DNA of 64,000 bases. It comes from Cordia subcordata. Its lineage: Eukaryota; Streptophyta; Magnoliopsida; Boraginales; Cordiaceae. This document shows, in pieces, positions 31,905-44,552 of this stretch. The stretch covers positions 8,432,001-8,496,000 of the forward strand of contig JAPTOF010000017.1 of the NCBI GenBank assembly GCA_028554755.1. The letters are read 5' to 3'. Every line of letters starts with the position of its first letter. Position 1 is the stretch's first letter. The translations under genes were made by a program, and so were the position numbers. The notes below the pieces were generated by a model that did no database searches, was not told the origin of the DNA, and worked only from the letters and a program-made list of their open reading frames with translations.

Positions 31905-32235
31905 ATTCATTTCAAAAAGATGACGAGTTAATCAAATAAGTCATGATCATCATCAAGGGGAACCTGAAGAGAAGTCATTTTAAAAATCATAATGACATGT
32001 TTGAAGTCAACATTATTGTATCCAATAAAAAGGAGAGCAGTTTCGTACACGAAACTCCGGGGCCAAAGATATTTGTAGCAATTTGCATTAGTTTAGGTGC
32101 AGGGTTTAGAGCATCATTTTCATCGTTCCGTACAAGCAATTCTATCAGGCTATTCACTGGAGTAGAGATATTTTCTCATTCTCTCTGTAAGGTATATGAA
32201 CATAAAATGAGGAACTCAATTGTATATACAAGTCA
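31905..32235 (-). repeat. Duplicated segment with coding-like minus frame, copy 2
   Basis: Partner of 29809-30165. On the minus strand one frame reads through about 60 codons containing NSLIELLVRNDENDAL and LMQIATNIFGPG before a stop. No start context, no recognised domain. Confidence 0.5.
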
Positions 32236-32592
32236 ATGGATATATACACCTCGATTAGTATACACATAATGATCAGTTTCACCACAATAATTCACGGGTC
32301 TGATGGTAAAAGAATACACCTTTCTATATTTCCTTGAATTTACTCTATCAACTTCGCTCCAAGCAAGAAGAAAAATTAATACACACGCCGTCTTATCAGA
32401 GAATCAACGAATTTCTGAGTGATTCGGATATTTGAGGTACCAGATCAACCTCATGACTCCACTGCTCTTTGATTGAGACATGTTGCAGACGGATATATAT
32501 ATATTTTTTTCCCTTTTCTACTACTCACTCGATTTCAAAATACGGCCTTCAGCATTTGCCAGTCTGATTGTGGAGTTGCCGTATTTTCTTGT

Positions 32593-35500
32593 TCACGTCT
32601 GCTTGTCCCCTGCAAAACCAAAATCATCCATTGTTGAAAGTCATTAGCCTTGCAGTAGAATCACAAAGAAGTGTGTGAATGTTTCATTTTTCTTCTCTGT
32701 TTATGTATATGGTTAGGAACCAGCTTCACAGTAAAAAACATCCGGCTTTGTCACTGTGAGTTTCATTTTATCTTCTCTCTTTTTCCTGATTACAAGAATC
32801 TCTATGTGTAGTATGGTTGTCGTATAATTGGAAAAAATAATATGGAGAAGACTCACGTATAGATTTAGGATCTTTATGTACAAAGAAACTTGCGGCAACT
32901 ATCAGATAGCAGAGGAGTAGCATCAGCCCTTTGAAGTAATTAGAAGTTCCGTCCTGCGAGAACAAAATGCTGATTAGCAATAAGACCGGCAACACAAAGA
33001 GGACTGTTTACTTCTTCCACCCGAACCAAACCGTTTATATGTATATAAAAGAGAGGGAAGGCAACTGTGGAAGCTGGTGGTTTCTCAAAAAGGAGCAAAC
33101 CTGCAGCATGAATGCAACTACAAGAACAGTCATGAACAGCGTTGCTGTCTCGAAAAGTTGAAAATTCAAGTCCATAGCACATTCCATGATCCATCCTAAA
33201 ACCACACAAAAAGGTACCTGCAATCGTTGCCACAGGAAAATAGTTCCTAAGAGGTACTTAAAGATCAGATTCAAGAAATGCATAAAAGACAAATAAGACA
33301 ACCTATAATCAAATATGTCAATACAGTGCCATTGATCGCAATGCTCTTTACTAATAAATAAGTATGAAAATATGCCTTGGTTATCATTTAAGCATTAGGA
33401 ATTCAGAAAAAGAGATAGGACCAGGAAGTAGTTCAACACGGACAAAATTGCTCGAAACTGCAGGAAATATCATGTTGGAGTAATGTAAGATGAATATTTA
33501 GACCAAAACATTGTTCTCCGATAAGGTCCTTCAATTTTCACCTTCAAATACACATTTGTTGATTTGTGGGCTATGGAATACTTAAGAGAAAAATATGTAC
33601 ATACTAAAATTGGGCTACAAGATGCACCCCAAGAAAATTTCAAAATTTAGTTAAGACAGCAGGAAGGTAAATCGCGAAAACAAGCATTCTCTGGTTACAA
33701 ATACATGCAGCATAAGAAACTGCACCCAAAACAGGGCCGCCCCCCGCCCCCCACCCCCCCCGCGCGCACGCGGGGGCCCTGGGAGGGAGGGGTGGGAGAG
33801 AGATGAAGAAGGTAATAGAATAATCATGAGATAGAGATCAAAAGACCTACCATTTTCAGTCAGACTAGGGAAAAGGGGCTTTGAAATCAACTACTGTTTC
33901 CATAGAATTAAAAAGCAGACCAAAATTAGAAAGTCGAAAATTTCACCAGTTCAATCTTACCTATCTTAACAGATATGAGCCAATTTTAAAATGAAAAGGA
34001 AAGTACTTAACAGGTTTGAACTCTATGGATGAGTATAATGATAATGCCAAATGAAGGCGGAAACTTATGCTTCTCCTTTCCCTTATAGCTCAGAGCATCA
34101 TGGTTATAAACCATATAAAAGAGCTAGAAGGGTACCAATGATACATATAAAGAATAAATAAACCTCGAATATGCTTAAGCCACAATTGGTAGGGGGAAAA
34201 GGGATGATATAGATGGAGATACAGTGCAGAAGTCCAAGTGACAAAAAAACCACTTAAAGTGAATCTATTCATAATCAGATTGCAAATCACAGATATATCT
34301 TACCAACGATAGGTCGGCATAAGAATCTGAAAAAGTTTACCTACCACAAACATGGATATCTGAGTTGATGAGCCTATTGCCACTCCTAAAGAGATGTCCT
34401 GTATAAATGCCAGTTATATTAGAAATGGCAATTTCATCATTCTATTGATAGCACGATAGCACGTCAAGCACTTACAAGCTTGTCTTTCATAGCAAACATG
34501 ATGGCGCCAGCATGTTCAGCCGCATTCCCAACTATTGGGAGCAATATGACACTTATAAATGCTACTGGAATGTTCATTGCACTAGATGCTCCCTGAAATC
34601 AATATCAGAGGACTTGTCAAGTTGAAAGATAGATAACCTCTTTACCAGCACAAAAGCAATCATTAGACAAAAGAAGGGCATATTAACTGCAATGAACACA
34701 AGTACAAACGCCTCTTTACATTTTGCCAAATTCGAGGCTATTTACCTAAGCGGCACTGCTGAAATAATTCTCAGTCTTTCCTTCTTAGACGTCAGGAAGA
34801 GGAGAAAACTAAGTAGAAGACTTATGTGAGAAAGTGGTTCAAGGTAACAACAAATCATTCTCTACTATTATTATATTATTTGATCAAATTTACTACCTGA
34901 TCATCTCAATAAAACAAGGGACTCTTCTGCAATTGTTCCTTGTGATGAGTAAGACTATGCTGCATTGGCTGTAATATAGCCAATGGTGTAGATGAAGAAA
35001 AAGAAAAAGAAGTGTGCTAAATAAGCGGTGGGGTGGTAGGGTGAAAACTAAGTCTTCACTAGATGACACCCAGTCCAGCATAGTCCAAAGCCCTTGTGAT
35101 GCACAACAATATTCTCTGTAATTAGTAATGGTTTAGAAGGGAAATTCAGATTACAACCTATATTCATCTATGCACCTATTTGAATTTGGTTGATTGCAAA
35201 TTTTCAAGAACAGAAGTTAATAGCTGTTACCATGATAGAGTACAGGTTTTCCTGATTTTCAACATTACTATATTGGATGACCTTGGTACAAACTAAAATT
35301 TAAAAAAAAAAAATCCTTAAAAAGAGAAAGATAAAAAAAGAAACACATCTTAGGAAAGACAGAACAAGTAAAAGCCATTTTTTGTGAGAGAATTAGGAAA
35401 AGAGAAGAGCACCAGATGCCAAAAAGCAAAAGTTTATCGTATGAAAATAACATGAAATAGGAATTATTGTTTTAAGCAATGGCATGATGCACTTTGTAAA

Positions 35501-38500
35501 AGAGCTCTAATCTTCTTCCAATCATATACACCAGGGACCCCAGAGAACCCATATCATATCAAACTATAGACAGAAGTTACCTCAATGGCATTGACCAGGT
35601 ACTCGGACAGAATCGATATCCATACAGTCAATATTGCCAGCCATATGATTGATTCCCACTTTGAAATTTCAGGAGCTTCATCATCATCATCATCTGAGGA
35701 AGCATCAGCGTGAAGCCCTTCCTGAATTTATACCATATATCAGACAGGACACTAATAACACAACCCACAAATCAAGTAAAGTTACTAGGTATCTAAAGTT
35801 ACATAAAAAGAAGTGTAATGCAAGCTTTACATTATTTCTACCCGTACCATACAAAAATTCCACAAAGATTTTCTGGGAGTTCAAAAATATGTTTTTGAGT
35901 ATGTTTCTCAGACTCTTAAATCCTTTCAGGAATTTTGGAAATGCCAAGCAAGTGCTTGATGCCAGAAGGTGCAGAAGGACAATAGGAAGGGATATGAAGT
36001 TCCTTGGAAGAGCATCAATAACTGGCGATCTGGAATATACAGCGTAAGAAGAAACTTCCTGCATCTTGCAACTATAAATTATCATCAAGTATTGCAACTA
36101 CCCACAAGAACAGAAAGCTACATAAATTTGACAAATATGTGGGAAAAAGCACTTCACAATAATATGAAGAAGAAGTGGGAATCTATCATTGATTGATCGG
36201 CATTAAAAATCTCCATGAGAAGGGTTACAAGAAAAAATTATCAATATTTATTTTGGTTCACTTTAAGTCATAAAGTTTTCATATAGAAAAGCAAAATAGA
36301 CAATGAATCATCCTTCAAAACATATACCCCGTGTTCTACCTCTAGAATCAGAGATTGACTGATTTATATCATTAGGAAAAGCAACTAAAGAAAGAAAACA
36401 AAAACCAAGTAGCTAACCTCAGTAATTGGGCTGTAGACATTGTTTTGGTGTCTCAGCTGGAAGAAAAGATATGCACCATAAGCCACAAGCATAACACAGC
36501 TGCTAAATCTTGAAAGGGCCAACTCAGACGTCCCAGCATGCAACTCAGTATGCGTGAAATGGAGGACAGCTGGGAACAACAGGCCCATCACTGCCATCAA
36601 GAGCAATGCCGAGCTCATCACTGCAGTTCCCTAACGAACAAGTTCAAAAGGACAAGAAGAAGAAAATCATCATCATTACTTGATCATGACGTAAGAAAAT
36701 ATAGGAAGACAATAAAACTGTTAATCTATCCTTTACATCACAATAAAATCAGGACAAACGTACCTTGTTAAATACTTGCTCCTTATGGGGATGAACAATT
36801 CCCCCAGCAAAAAATGCACATCCAAGTACCAGTAGCATGTTTGAAAGAATTGACCCTAATAGTGATTGCTGAACTACACGAATCATTCCACTTTTAAGTG
36901 CATGCATTGATATTATTAGCTCCGTTGCATTTCCAAAACTAGCATTTAAAAGGCCTCCCACTGTAAATTTCAAAAGATAGTCAGGTAAACTAAAATATTG
37001 TCCGCTGTCTTGCAGCACAGAGATCAGATGTAAAAAGACAAGCAACCTCAGATTTTTGTTGTCAAGGATACACAGCTCTAGCATTAGTATCAATTACCAC
37101 TTCAGAGCATGTTACAAATGTTGATTCTTCACATCATGTTACAAAAACTGATTCTTCCATTACAGGACACATTACAAATGGTTTTGCCATTTCTTACATA
37201 TCCAAGCGTAAACTTGCTTAGTCTTGCTAGTTTTGTTATTCATAGATATCAAACATCAGCTGTCCTATGAGAAGCAATAGGCATCGAACCAATATAAAGA
37301 AATTATACAGATGATGACATGAGATATCTATAAAAGTTCCACTTCCTTTTGAAACATAAGAACAAAAGTGCAAATGTGATGAAACTAAACATGAGATGAA
37401 TATGAGAAAAACCTGTAGGTCCAGTGTAGAAGGCAAGTTGCCTGCATAAAGAGGAAAGGGAAAATGTTATGGGCTCATTTTTTTCCTAGCTGTGTATAAA
37501 ATAATAAAGACTTCGACAATTTATTGGTGATAATTTGAGTCAATATAAAATGATCAATTCCTATGGTGTGGAGACTTAAAAACTCACAGCACCATTTTCG
37601 TGCTTGAACTTAATCTTGAGAAAGCGAGACGCAAGTGTAATCCTGAATATCCATCACAAAAATCTAAACTGAAAAGTGCATCATAATATGATGCTATTGG
37701 TCTCCTAGCTTAGTGCTCCCATCCTAAATTAGATTTCTTCTTTTTACTTGGCACAATATGTAATATAAGAGTTAAAAAAGGTAGAATACTCAGAGAATGA
37801 TAGCCGGTGTCTTATGTGGGGGATACAAGTTACTTTTGTGGAAGAACAATCAAAGAAGTTCATTATATCCATACTGACTTTTCCTTACAGTATAGGGAAT
37901 TGGAAAAAGGAGAAGAGATTTTGCATATCAAAAACACTTTATAATTTTTCTCATGGCAGTTATGACATTACCTTTGAGATGAAGTGGGTACTAATTTGCC
38001 TCCTACTACATCAATTAGATACAAGTCGATCTATTTCTCCTATGGGACATTGATGTGTAAATCATAAGTATGCGCATGTGTCCATATATAGACGAAATGA
38101 CATAGGATAGAGCATTACTCGGTAGCCCAACCCAAACGCTCTGCCAATGGTATGATGCCTAACAAGCTTAACAAGAAGACCCATCCCTGAAATAGTAAGT
38201 AAAATGAGAGAAGTGTATATGTAATATCCAACAGAGACATAATTGCAAAGCAACTGGCAACATACCTCATGCTTGGTCAGTTTATCTACCAAGATTGCTA
38301 AAGTTCCACAAGGTACAAGTAGATTTAACTTGTCGGAAAGCAGCACAATCTTAACACTGTGCATTACACTGCTAAGTACACATTTGCAACCGCAGCCTTC
38401 TGAACCAGCATCACAGAAATCTCTACGAGCGCCATCTAGTGAAGACATCTTTCTACCATTACGTCTAGAACCAACAAGCCTCTCATCCTCAAGCTCCAGA

Positions 38501-38526
38501 ACTGATCTTCCTTCTAATGATCCCAT
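32593..38526 (-). CDS. CAX: Vacuolar cation/proton exchanger, CAX2/CAX5-like (11 exons)
   Basis: Predicted 436-residue H+-coupled antiporter that loads Ca2+ and probably Mn2+ into the vacuole. Exons, 5' to 3': 38526-38266, 38186-38119, 37441-37413, 36960-36764, 36630-36418, 35721-35581, 34592-34476, 34398-34345, 33217-33101, 32953-32857, 32609-32593; all junctions are GT..AG and phases agree. Seen: a Cys-rich N-terminal region ([12 protein letters not shown]), first CAX repeat motif [10 protein letters not shown] in exon 4, acidic loop [11 protein letters not shown] in exon 6, second repeat [17 protein letters not shown] in exon 7, C-terminal [15 protein letters not shown]. Wording of the helices follows the CAX2/CAX5 group more than CAX1/CAX3. 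A usual GITPLAER motif reads GIIPLAER. The start MGSLEGR directly follows an AG, suggesting a leader intron. Length is close to the family norm. Confidence 0.92.
33740..33761 (-). other. G-quadruplex-capable tract in CAX intron 8
   Basis: On the minus (transcribed RNA sense) strand three G runs of 8, 6 and 6 are separated by single bases, followed by a GC-rich CGCGTGCGCG stretch. It lies in the large intron between exons 8 and 9. In such AT-rich surroundings it is strikingly GC-rich and could form a quadruplex in the pre-mRNA. Confidence 0.6.
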
Positions 38527-39517
38527 CTGTTGCATCAATTTAATTTCATAAGATTACTTGACACAGCCAGCTTCTAGTCCTATGACAAATGATGCATACA
38601 GAATCATATCAGAATTGGCATAATTGAGAACCAAAAGAAAAAATTAGCACAACCCTATGGTTCAGCCAACTCATTCAAAGTTTTTGCAGTAAATTGATGG
38701 TCTGCACATGGAATGGGACAATACAGCTAGTACAATGCTGTATGAAGGACCATAAGATACATTTCTCTTAGATATTACAAATGCAAATACATGCCATAAG
38801 CATTGCATCACCCTTTGCCTCCTCCCCATGTATTTCAGTAATGCTGCTATCTCAAACACTTTAATAGGAAAGTGGTACAGAATTCTCAATGTTCAGAAGT
38901 CCCCTGGTTAAAACTATCGAGTATAATTTTTCAGTGCGCCAAAATTTGAATTATGGTTTCAGATATAACCGTCAAAGTTAACTCCTCCTTGACATAAGCC
39001 ACTACTTAAATTTCTCAAATATGATAAATAATTTAAAAATACACTAGAACAGAAAACAGAATCAAGTCCCCAATCCCTCTACTCTCTCCATTTTTTTCAT
39101 TCTAAGACCTCCTCCCTAACTAACTCAGCAATTTCTCCAATGAAAATCAAGAAAGATTCAAAAAATGAGCACTTATGCACGTCATCTATTGGCAAAAAAA
39201 GGAAGGGATAAGAGGAGAAACTCACTCTTTTTTATTCAACTTTGACACATGAATTATATCAATTGTTGCACACCATCCCCTGATGCAATGGACAAAAAAC
39301 CCAGCTGTGTCCCATCAATAGACATGCCATAAATCTTCAAACGCACCCAAATTCACCAAAAAGCAAGAAAAGTACATTCTATATCTAATTGGATCATGAA
39401 AATGCTATGGTCACCAAACCAACCTTAGAAAACAAGCAAAGTATTTTAGTTGCAATGAAACACAATTTACAATTTGATCACTTTCTTATATAAAAATTCC
39501 CATCAATGAGCTAATAA

Positions 39518-39676
39518 GGACACATTTGGATTGACTTTTTCAATGTTGCCTTTTTTTAAATTTTTTGAAAAAAAAAAAAGGCTCTTTTGACCAGCCAAAA
39601 ATTCTGAAAAATCTGCAAATGAGTTTTTCTTAAAAGTGCTTTTTTTATTAAAAAAAAAGTCAATTTAGATAGATCC
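39518..39676. mobile_element. Tourist-like MITE (copy 5) in the CAX leader intron
   Basis: 159 bp, left end GGACACATTTGGATTGAC, right end GTCAATTTAGATAGATCC, flanked by TAA on both sides (39515-39517 and 39677-39679). Right terminus is eroded relative to other copies. Confidence 0.75.
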
Positions 39677-39845
39677 TAAATATCGTGATTTTGCATAAAC
39701 TCTATCGCAAAAAATTAATGTTGGCAATTTTCACACACAAAACACAGGAAAGAAACACATAGAAAAGGAAAGACAAAAACTTCTATGGAGGAGAATGAAA
39801 ACCAACCTGCGAAAAGGTCAACAGTTGATGCTAGACAACAATAAT

Positions 39846-39903
39846 CGTGATGGACATGTCTGCACAATAGTCAACGTGATGGACATGTCTGCACAATAGT
39901 CAA
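39846..39903. repeat. Perfect two-copy 29-bp tandem repeat
   Basis: CGTGATGGACATGTCTGCAC plus AATAGTCAA occurs twice (39846-39874, 39875-39903) with no mismatch, in the probable CAX leader/promoter. Confidence 0.9.
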
Positions 39904-39920
39904 AATTGTAGAAAATTCTA

Positions 39921-40616
39921 TAAAGAAACCAAAAAAAGCAACTATAATGGTTTCTTTTTTCAATAATATTTCAAACCATGAAGCTGCATAGAAGTTTACA
40001 AAAATCTTGATCTTTTTTTACTCTTCTTCTTTTATTATTCCTTTAGAATTTTGATATGTGCTAAACTTTGGTTTGTTTAAGGCGAAGATTGCGGTGGGGC
40101 TTGTGTAATGTAGAAGCGTTTTTGCAACCAACGCGGTTGGTGTACGCGGAATGGGGCTGGTTATATGTTGGACTCTTAGTATAATGTCGGATCGTGAGAT
40201 CAAACTACATTTTCGGAAGAGAGTTTTAATGAAAGGTTTTGTAATAAATTTCTTCTTTTTTTCTTTGGTTGGTTGATGAATGTAACACGTACCAATACTA
40301 TAAATCTTTTCCGTATGCAGCGGAAATTCCAAAGGTCGAGCTCAAGATTATTATTGCTTGATACGCACAAGGGTTCGTCACGTAGAATACGTCAGTTATG
40401 CATGCATGCATGGATTGAAATACTACACGTACATCCCGAGAAATGGGGTTTGTTGAGACCTGCAATTAGTTCGGGGTACGAAACTCACATTATGTGTTGA
40501 CAGATATATGTGCACAATTAGAGTTTAATTGACCGCTCTTATTTTTTGGAAAATAAAGCTTAATAAAGTAATTTTTTTTAAGGTTGACCCCCTTTAGAAT
40601 TTTAATTATTGACCCC
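39921..40616. other. Spacer upstream of CAX
   Basis: No gene recognised. Probable promoter side of CAX to about 40300. The minus frame 40018-40332 has no domain. GCATGCATGCATGG at 40401-40414 contains overlapping RY (CATGCA) motifs. Confidence 0.4.
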
Positions 40617-41445
40617 TCTTGTTTTTAGGAAAATAGTGTTTAAGGTAATTTTTTTTTAGGTTGATTCTATTAAAACAATTTAATTGAACCCTTTTAATTT
40701 TAAAAAATAAAGATTATTAAATAATTTTATTTATTTTTGATCGACTTACTTAAAAAAAAAATTAATTAGTCCTTAATCAACAATAGTAATCCATATATTT
40801 CATCACCAAAAAATAAATAAATAAACAAATAGACACAAAAGAAGCAAAATTCTCTTTAAACAAAGTCAGTTTGTTAATTATAACATATTAGTATATAGTT
40901 TTCTCCATTTCTTTTTTTCCCAAAGTTAGTTTTTTTAATTTAATATTGACTCGGGTAAAAAAAAATTTTTAGATTCACCACTGACATTATGTATTATATT
41001 ATTCAAAAGTAACAAATTTTATTTTGAAATTTATTATTATATGAAGGAAAAATATTTTTACCTTTGTACTTGTACGTAATTAACAAAATTGGTTCACATG
41101 AAAAAAGTTATCAAGGAAGGTTAAGTCGATGAGAAAGCAACAAAAAATACACGATCACAACCCAAGGGAGAGATTCCCTTTTCCTATCCTTTTCAACTAA
41201 CAAGACTAAAATCCTTGACAACTCTGCCAGTTCATGAAAACCCAACAATTGAGAAATGCTATGTTTTGCTAATTAGTCCACGCAAAGGTTAGTTTCTCTA
41301 AAAATATGTTTCACCTTAAATATAGACTTTCTTTCTAGATCTGTTTTTAATCCTCCACAAGTTGTCTAAAATGGTTAACTGATTGGCTCAACCCATTTAA
41401 CCCAAGTGCAAAAAAATTATAGACTTCGTGTCAACTTTCGGGTTC
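40617..41445. repeat. Large direct repeat, copy 1
   Basis: Matches 41797-42790 in order: AGGAAAATAGTGTTTAAGGT, TTAATCAACAATAGTAATCC, TACACGATCACAACCCAAGG, CTTGACAACTCTGCCAGTTC, GTTGTCTAAAATGGTTAACT. Copy 1 lacks the MITE found in copy 2. Neither copy has a long frame. May be a duplicated piece of an unknown element. Confidence 0.8.
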
Positions 41446-41796
41446 ACCGTACTAGTCCTCTATACCAACCTTAATCCTTCCGAAGAACCATTAGCACTGC
41501 CTTGTTATTCGAAATCATTCCCAAATTCCATTGAAAGCTGTTTGGAGTCTAATGATTCCTCTTACACTAGGAAGTCTTGGACTACCCTTCGAACATCCAT
41601 TAATATTTAGTTTAAAATCACTACTAGGTTTTTTCCATCCAATGCCTTTTCTCTATTTAGTTTGAACAGTAAGCTTGTTGTTATTCATAATTCAAGGCTT
41701 CTCGTACTTCATGGTGAGCCCCACAATTGTCCCCACAATTGTGATAACGGATGCAGACATCTATTTTATAAGGGTCATGTTGAACACAAAGTCCCT

Positions 41797-42790
41797 CCTG
41801 TTTTAAGGAAAATAGTGTCTAAGGTAATTTTTTTAGGTTAATTCCATTTAAATATTTTAATTGAATCCTTTAATTTAAAAATAAAGATTATTATTATTAT
41901 TTTTTGGGCAGACCTACTTTAAAAAGTTTTTTAGCTCTTAATCAACAATAGTAATCCATATATTTCATTACAAAAAAATAAATAAATAAACACAAAAGAA
42001 GTAAAATTCTCTTTAAACAAAGTTAGTTTGTTAATTTGATATAGAACCTGGTAAAAGAAAAAAATTAGATCCGCTATTGACGTTATGTATTATTTAAAAA
42101 GTAATAAAATTTATTTTGAAATTTATTATTATATGAAGGTGTGATATCATGTTCTGAAAGAAATATTTACCACTGAACTTGTATGTAATTAACAAAATTG
42201 GTTCACATGAAAAAGGTTAAATGATTTTTTTTAAAGGAAGGCTAAATCAATGAGAGAGTAACAAAAAACTACACGATCACAACCCAAGAGAGAGATGTGC
42301 CTTTCCCATCCTTTTTAACTAACAAGACTATTGGCTTGTTTGGATTAGCATTTTTTTAGGGGAAAAAAAAAGTTACATTAAATTTGCAATAATTATTTGA
42401 TTTGGTTACATTAAATTTGCAATAACTATTTGATTTGACTTTCAAAAAAGCTGAAACTCTAAAAAACGCTCAACTCAAATACAGCTTTTTTTTAGAAACA
42501 AAAAATTTTAGTAGTTAAAAAAAAGTGCTATTAAAAAAGTCAATCTAAATGGTTTCTAAACTCCTTGACAGCTCTCATAGTTCATGAAAACCCAACAGTT
42601 GAGAAATGTCATGTTTCACTCGTTAGTCCACACAAAGATTAGCTTCTCTAAAAATATGTTTCATCTTAAATCCAACTTTCTTTCCAGATTCGTCTGCAAT
42701 TCTCGACAAGTTGTCTAAATTGGTTAAATGGCTGGCTCAACCCATTAACCTAGATGCAAAGAACTATCGAATTCGTTTCAATTTCCAACT
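41797..42790. repeat. Large direct repeat, copy 2
   Basis: Partner of 40617-41445, carrying the MITE at 42331-42555. Between the copies (41446-41796) is a stretch including two adjacent CCCCACAATTGT units at 41729-41752. Confidence 0.8.
42331..42555. mobile_element. Tourist-like MITE (copy 6)
   Basis: 225 bp, left end TTGGCTTGTTTGGATT, right end GTCAATCTAAATGGTTTC is slightly eroded. CTA occurs on both sides (42328-42330, 42556-42558). The uninserted paralogue at about 41209 (AAGACTAAAATCC) confirms the insertion. Confidence 0.85.
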
Positions 42791-44517
42791 TTAAAATGCC
42801 GCTTCTGGTACAATCATCTCTGACAAGCGATCAAGACATAAAATAAAAATATAAGGAGATTAGGGAGACTCCAAAGGAGTCTCATATCTAAATAGAACTA
42901 GTTGTCATCATGGACATTATGAGAAAAATCTAATTGTTAAGAAGCCATGCTAGCGCAGCGTTGGACTAAATGTGTTTTCACTTTTAAAAAGTAGGAGGTT
43001 GCTCCTACATGCATGCTAACTCGTGTGCGTGTGCGCGTGCGCGAGAGAGAGAGAGAGATCGGCCACCAAATACTAGAATTCTTTTTGTATATGTTGCAAA
43101 ATTTTTGTGAACTATTAAATTAGGCTATTCATTTGGAAGCATTAACTTAATAGTCTAAGCTATTGGGATTTTGTTAAAATTTTACCATGCATGATACTTA
43201 CTATAACAGGTCAGATGCTTGCCTCCCCTGGTGCTTTGCCTCCATGGTAGGACTAGCTAATGATACAAGATTGACAAGTACGAAGCACGAAACATATGAA
43301 TGGGTGGAAAAACTTACCTGTAGTATGGACATTACATGTTAGTCAAGACACCATATGGAGTCCTATGTGCATCGCGTCAAGGCACTTAAAGGAAGACATA
43401 TGTCACCCCTATGACAAATGTTCCTCACCCAATCTGGTAACGTTCTCGTAGCAGACCAATTAGCCACACCTCTCCTACCACACCCTTACCAACTTTGATG
43501 GTCACTAAGACTAGCCCTAGGAGTCACCCAACAATAGTAGGCCAACAACAGTCCATTGCACCACAAGTCCTTTTGCCATTGTCATTATCCTTGCTGCTTG
43601 TTGATGAGCCATTAGTCTGGTCGACTAGTTCCATATCATTTTAATAGGGTCAAGAATATGCCCTGCCTGATGCTAATGTCTCCCATGATATGGCCAGCCA
43701 ATTACACAAGATTAACAAGTACAAAACACATCAGTGCATGAAAAATCTCACCTATAACATGAATATCACACATTAGTCAAGGCTCCTAATACATTAGAGG
43801 CCTACAACAAGACACCTAATGGCCAGATATTTATCATCCTTTGACTCTTACTCTCAAGAAAATTATACCGATGATAATATTAATTTCAATTCATGCCATA
43901 TCATTGTCTCACTTATCTCTTGACTTAATTGCTTTCTGTAGGATTGTACAAGAGAAATGAAATTGTAGCTTATATTGAAGAAATAGAAAAGTAGTTCTAC
44001 TCTTTTTACTATTAAGATAATAATAAATAAATACAACAAATTCTTCGATAGAAATTTAAATTTTTTCACATGAGACATTAATTTAACAATATATAACTTT
44101 ATATTAGAGTCTATCAATTCTAGATTTAGTACTCAGGGTCAAGTCATGTATAAAATTCAAAATAAATTTTACCTATCTCTATAAATTTAAATTTTTAAAT
44201 AAAATAATGCTTAATAATTATCAATATATGACAAATAAATGAAAATGGAACTGTTTAATGAACTCCGTGTAAATATTAAATAACATTAATGATGATAAGA
44301 TTAATTGCTAAAGGAAAATATCGTTGACAGTGTTTGCATTTTGACTAGTCATCTTCCACAAAATTGTGGACAACTCACCGGGCTAATAAAATTGTAGCCC
44401 CAACTAACATAATTCTAGTCCTGTAATGATTGAATTTGTATTTCATGAGGACCACATGAGAAAGAAATTAGGATCATTATCACTATAAATTTACCTGACC
44501 CCTGCTTCATTAACACC

Positions 44518-44552
<35 letters not shown>

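Larger units (their letters stand above)
38527..39920 (-). other. CAX 5' leader, leader intron and promoter region
   Basis: On the minus strand a probable acceptor GATGCAACAG ends at 38527 right before the start codon, and a donor-like CGCAG|GTTGG lies near 39806, which would place a leader exon just above 39806. An intron of about 1.3 kb would contain the MITE at 39518-39676. Above 39806 a perfect 29-bp tandem repeat (39846-39903) falls in the leader or core promoter. No transcript evidence. Confidence 0.45.

Noticed and set aside
35649..36196. Plus-strand frames inside the CAX gene
   Set aside because: Shadows across CAX exon 6 and introns; no domain and opposite strand.
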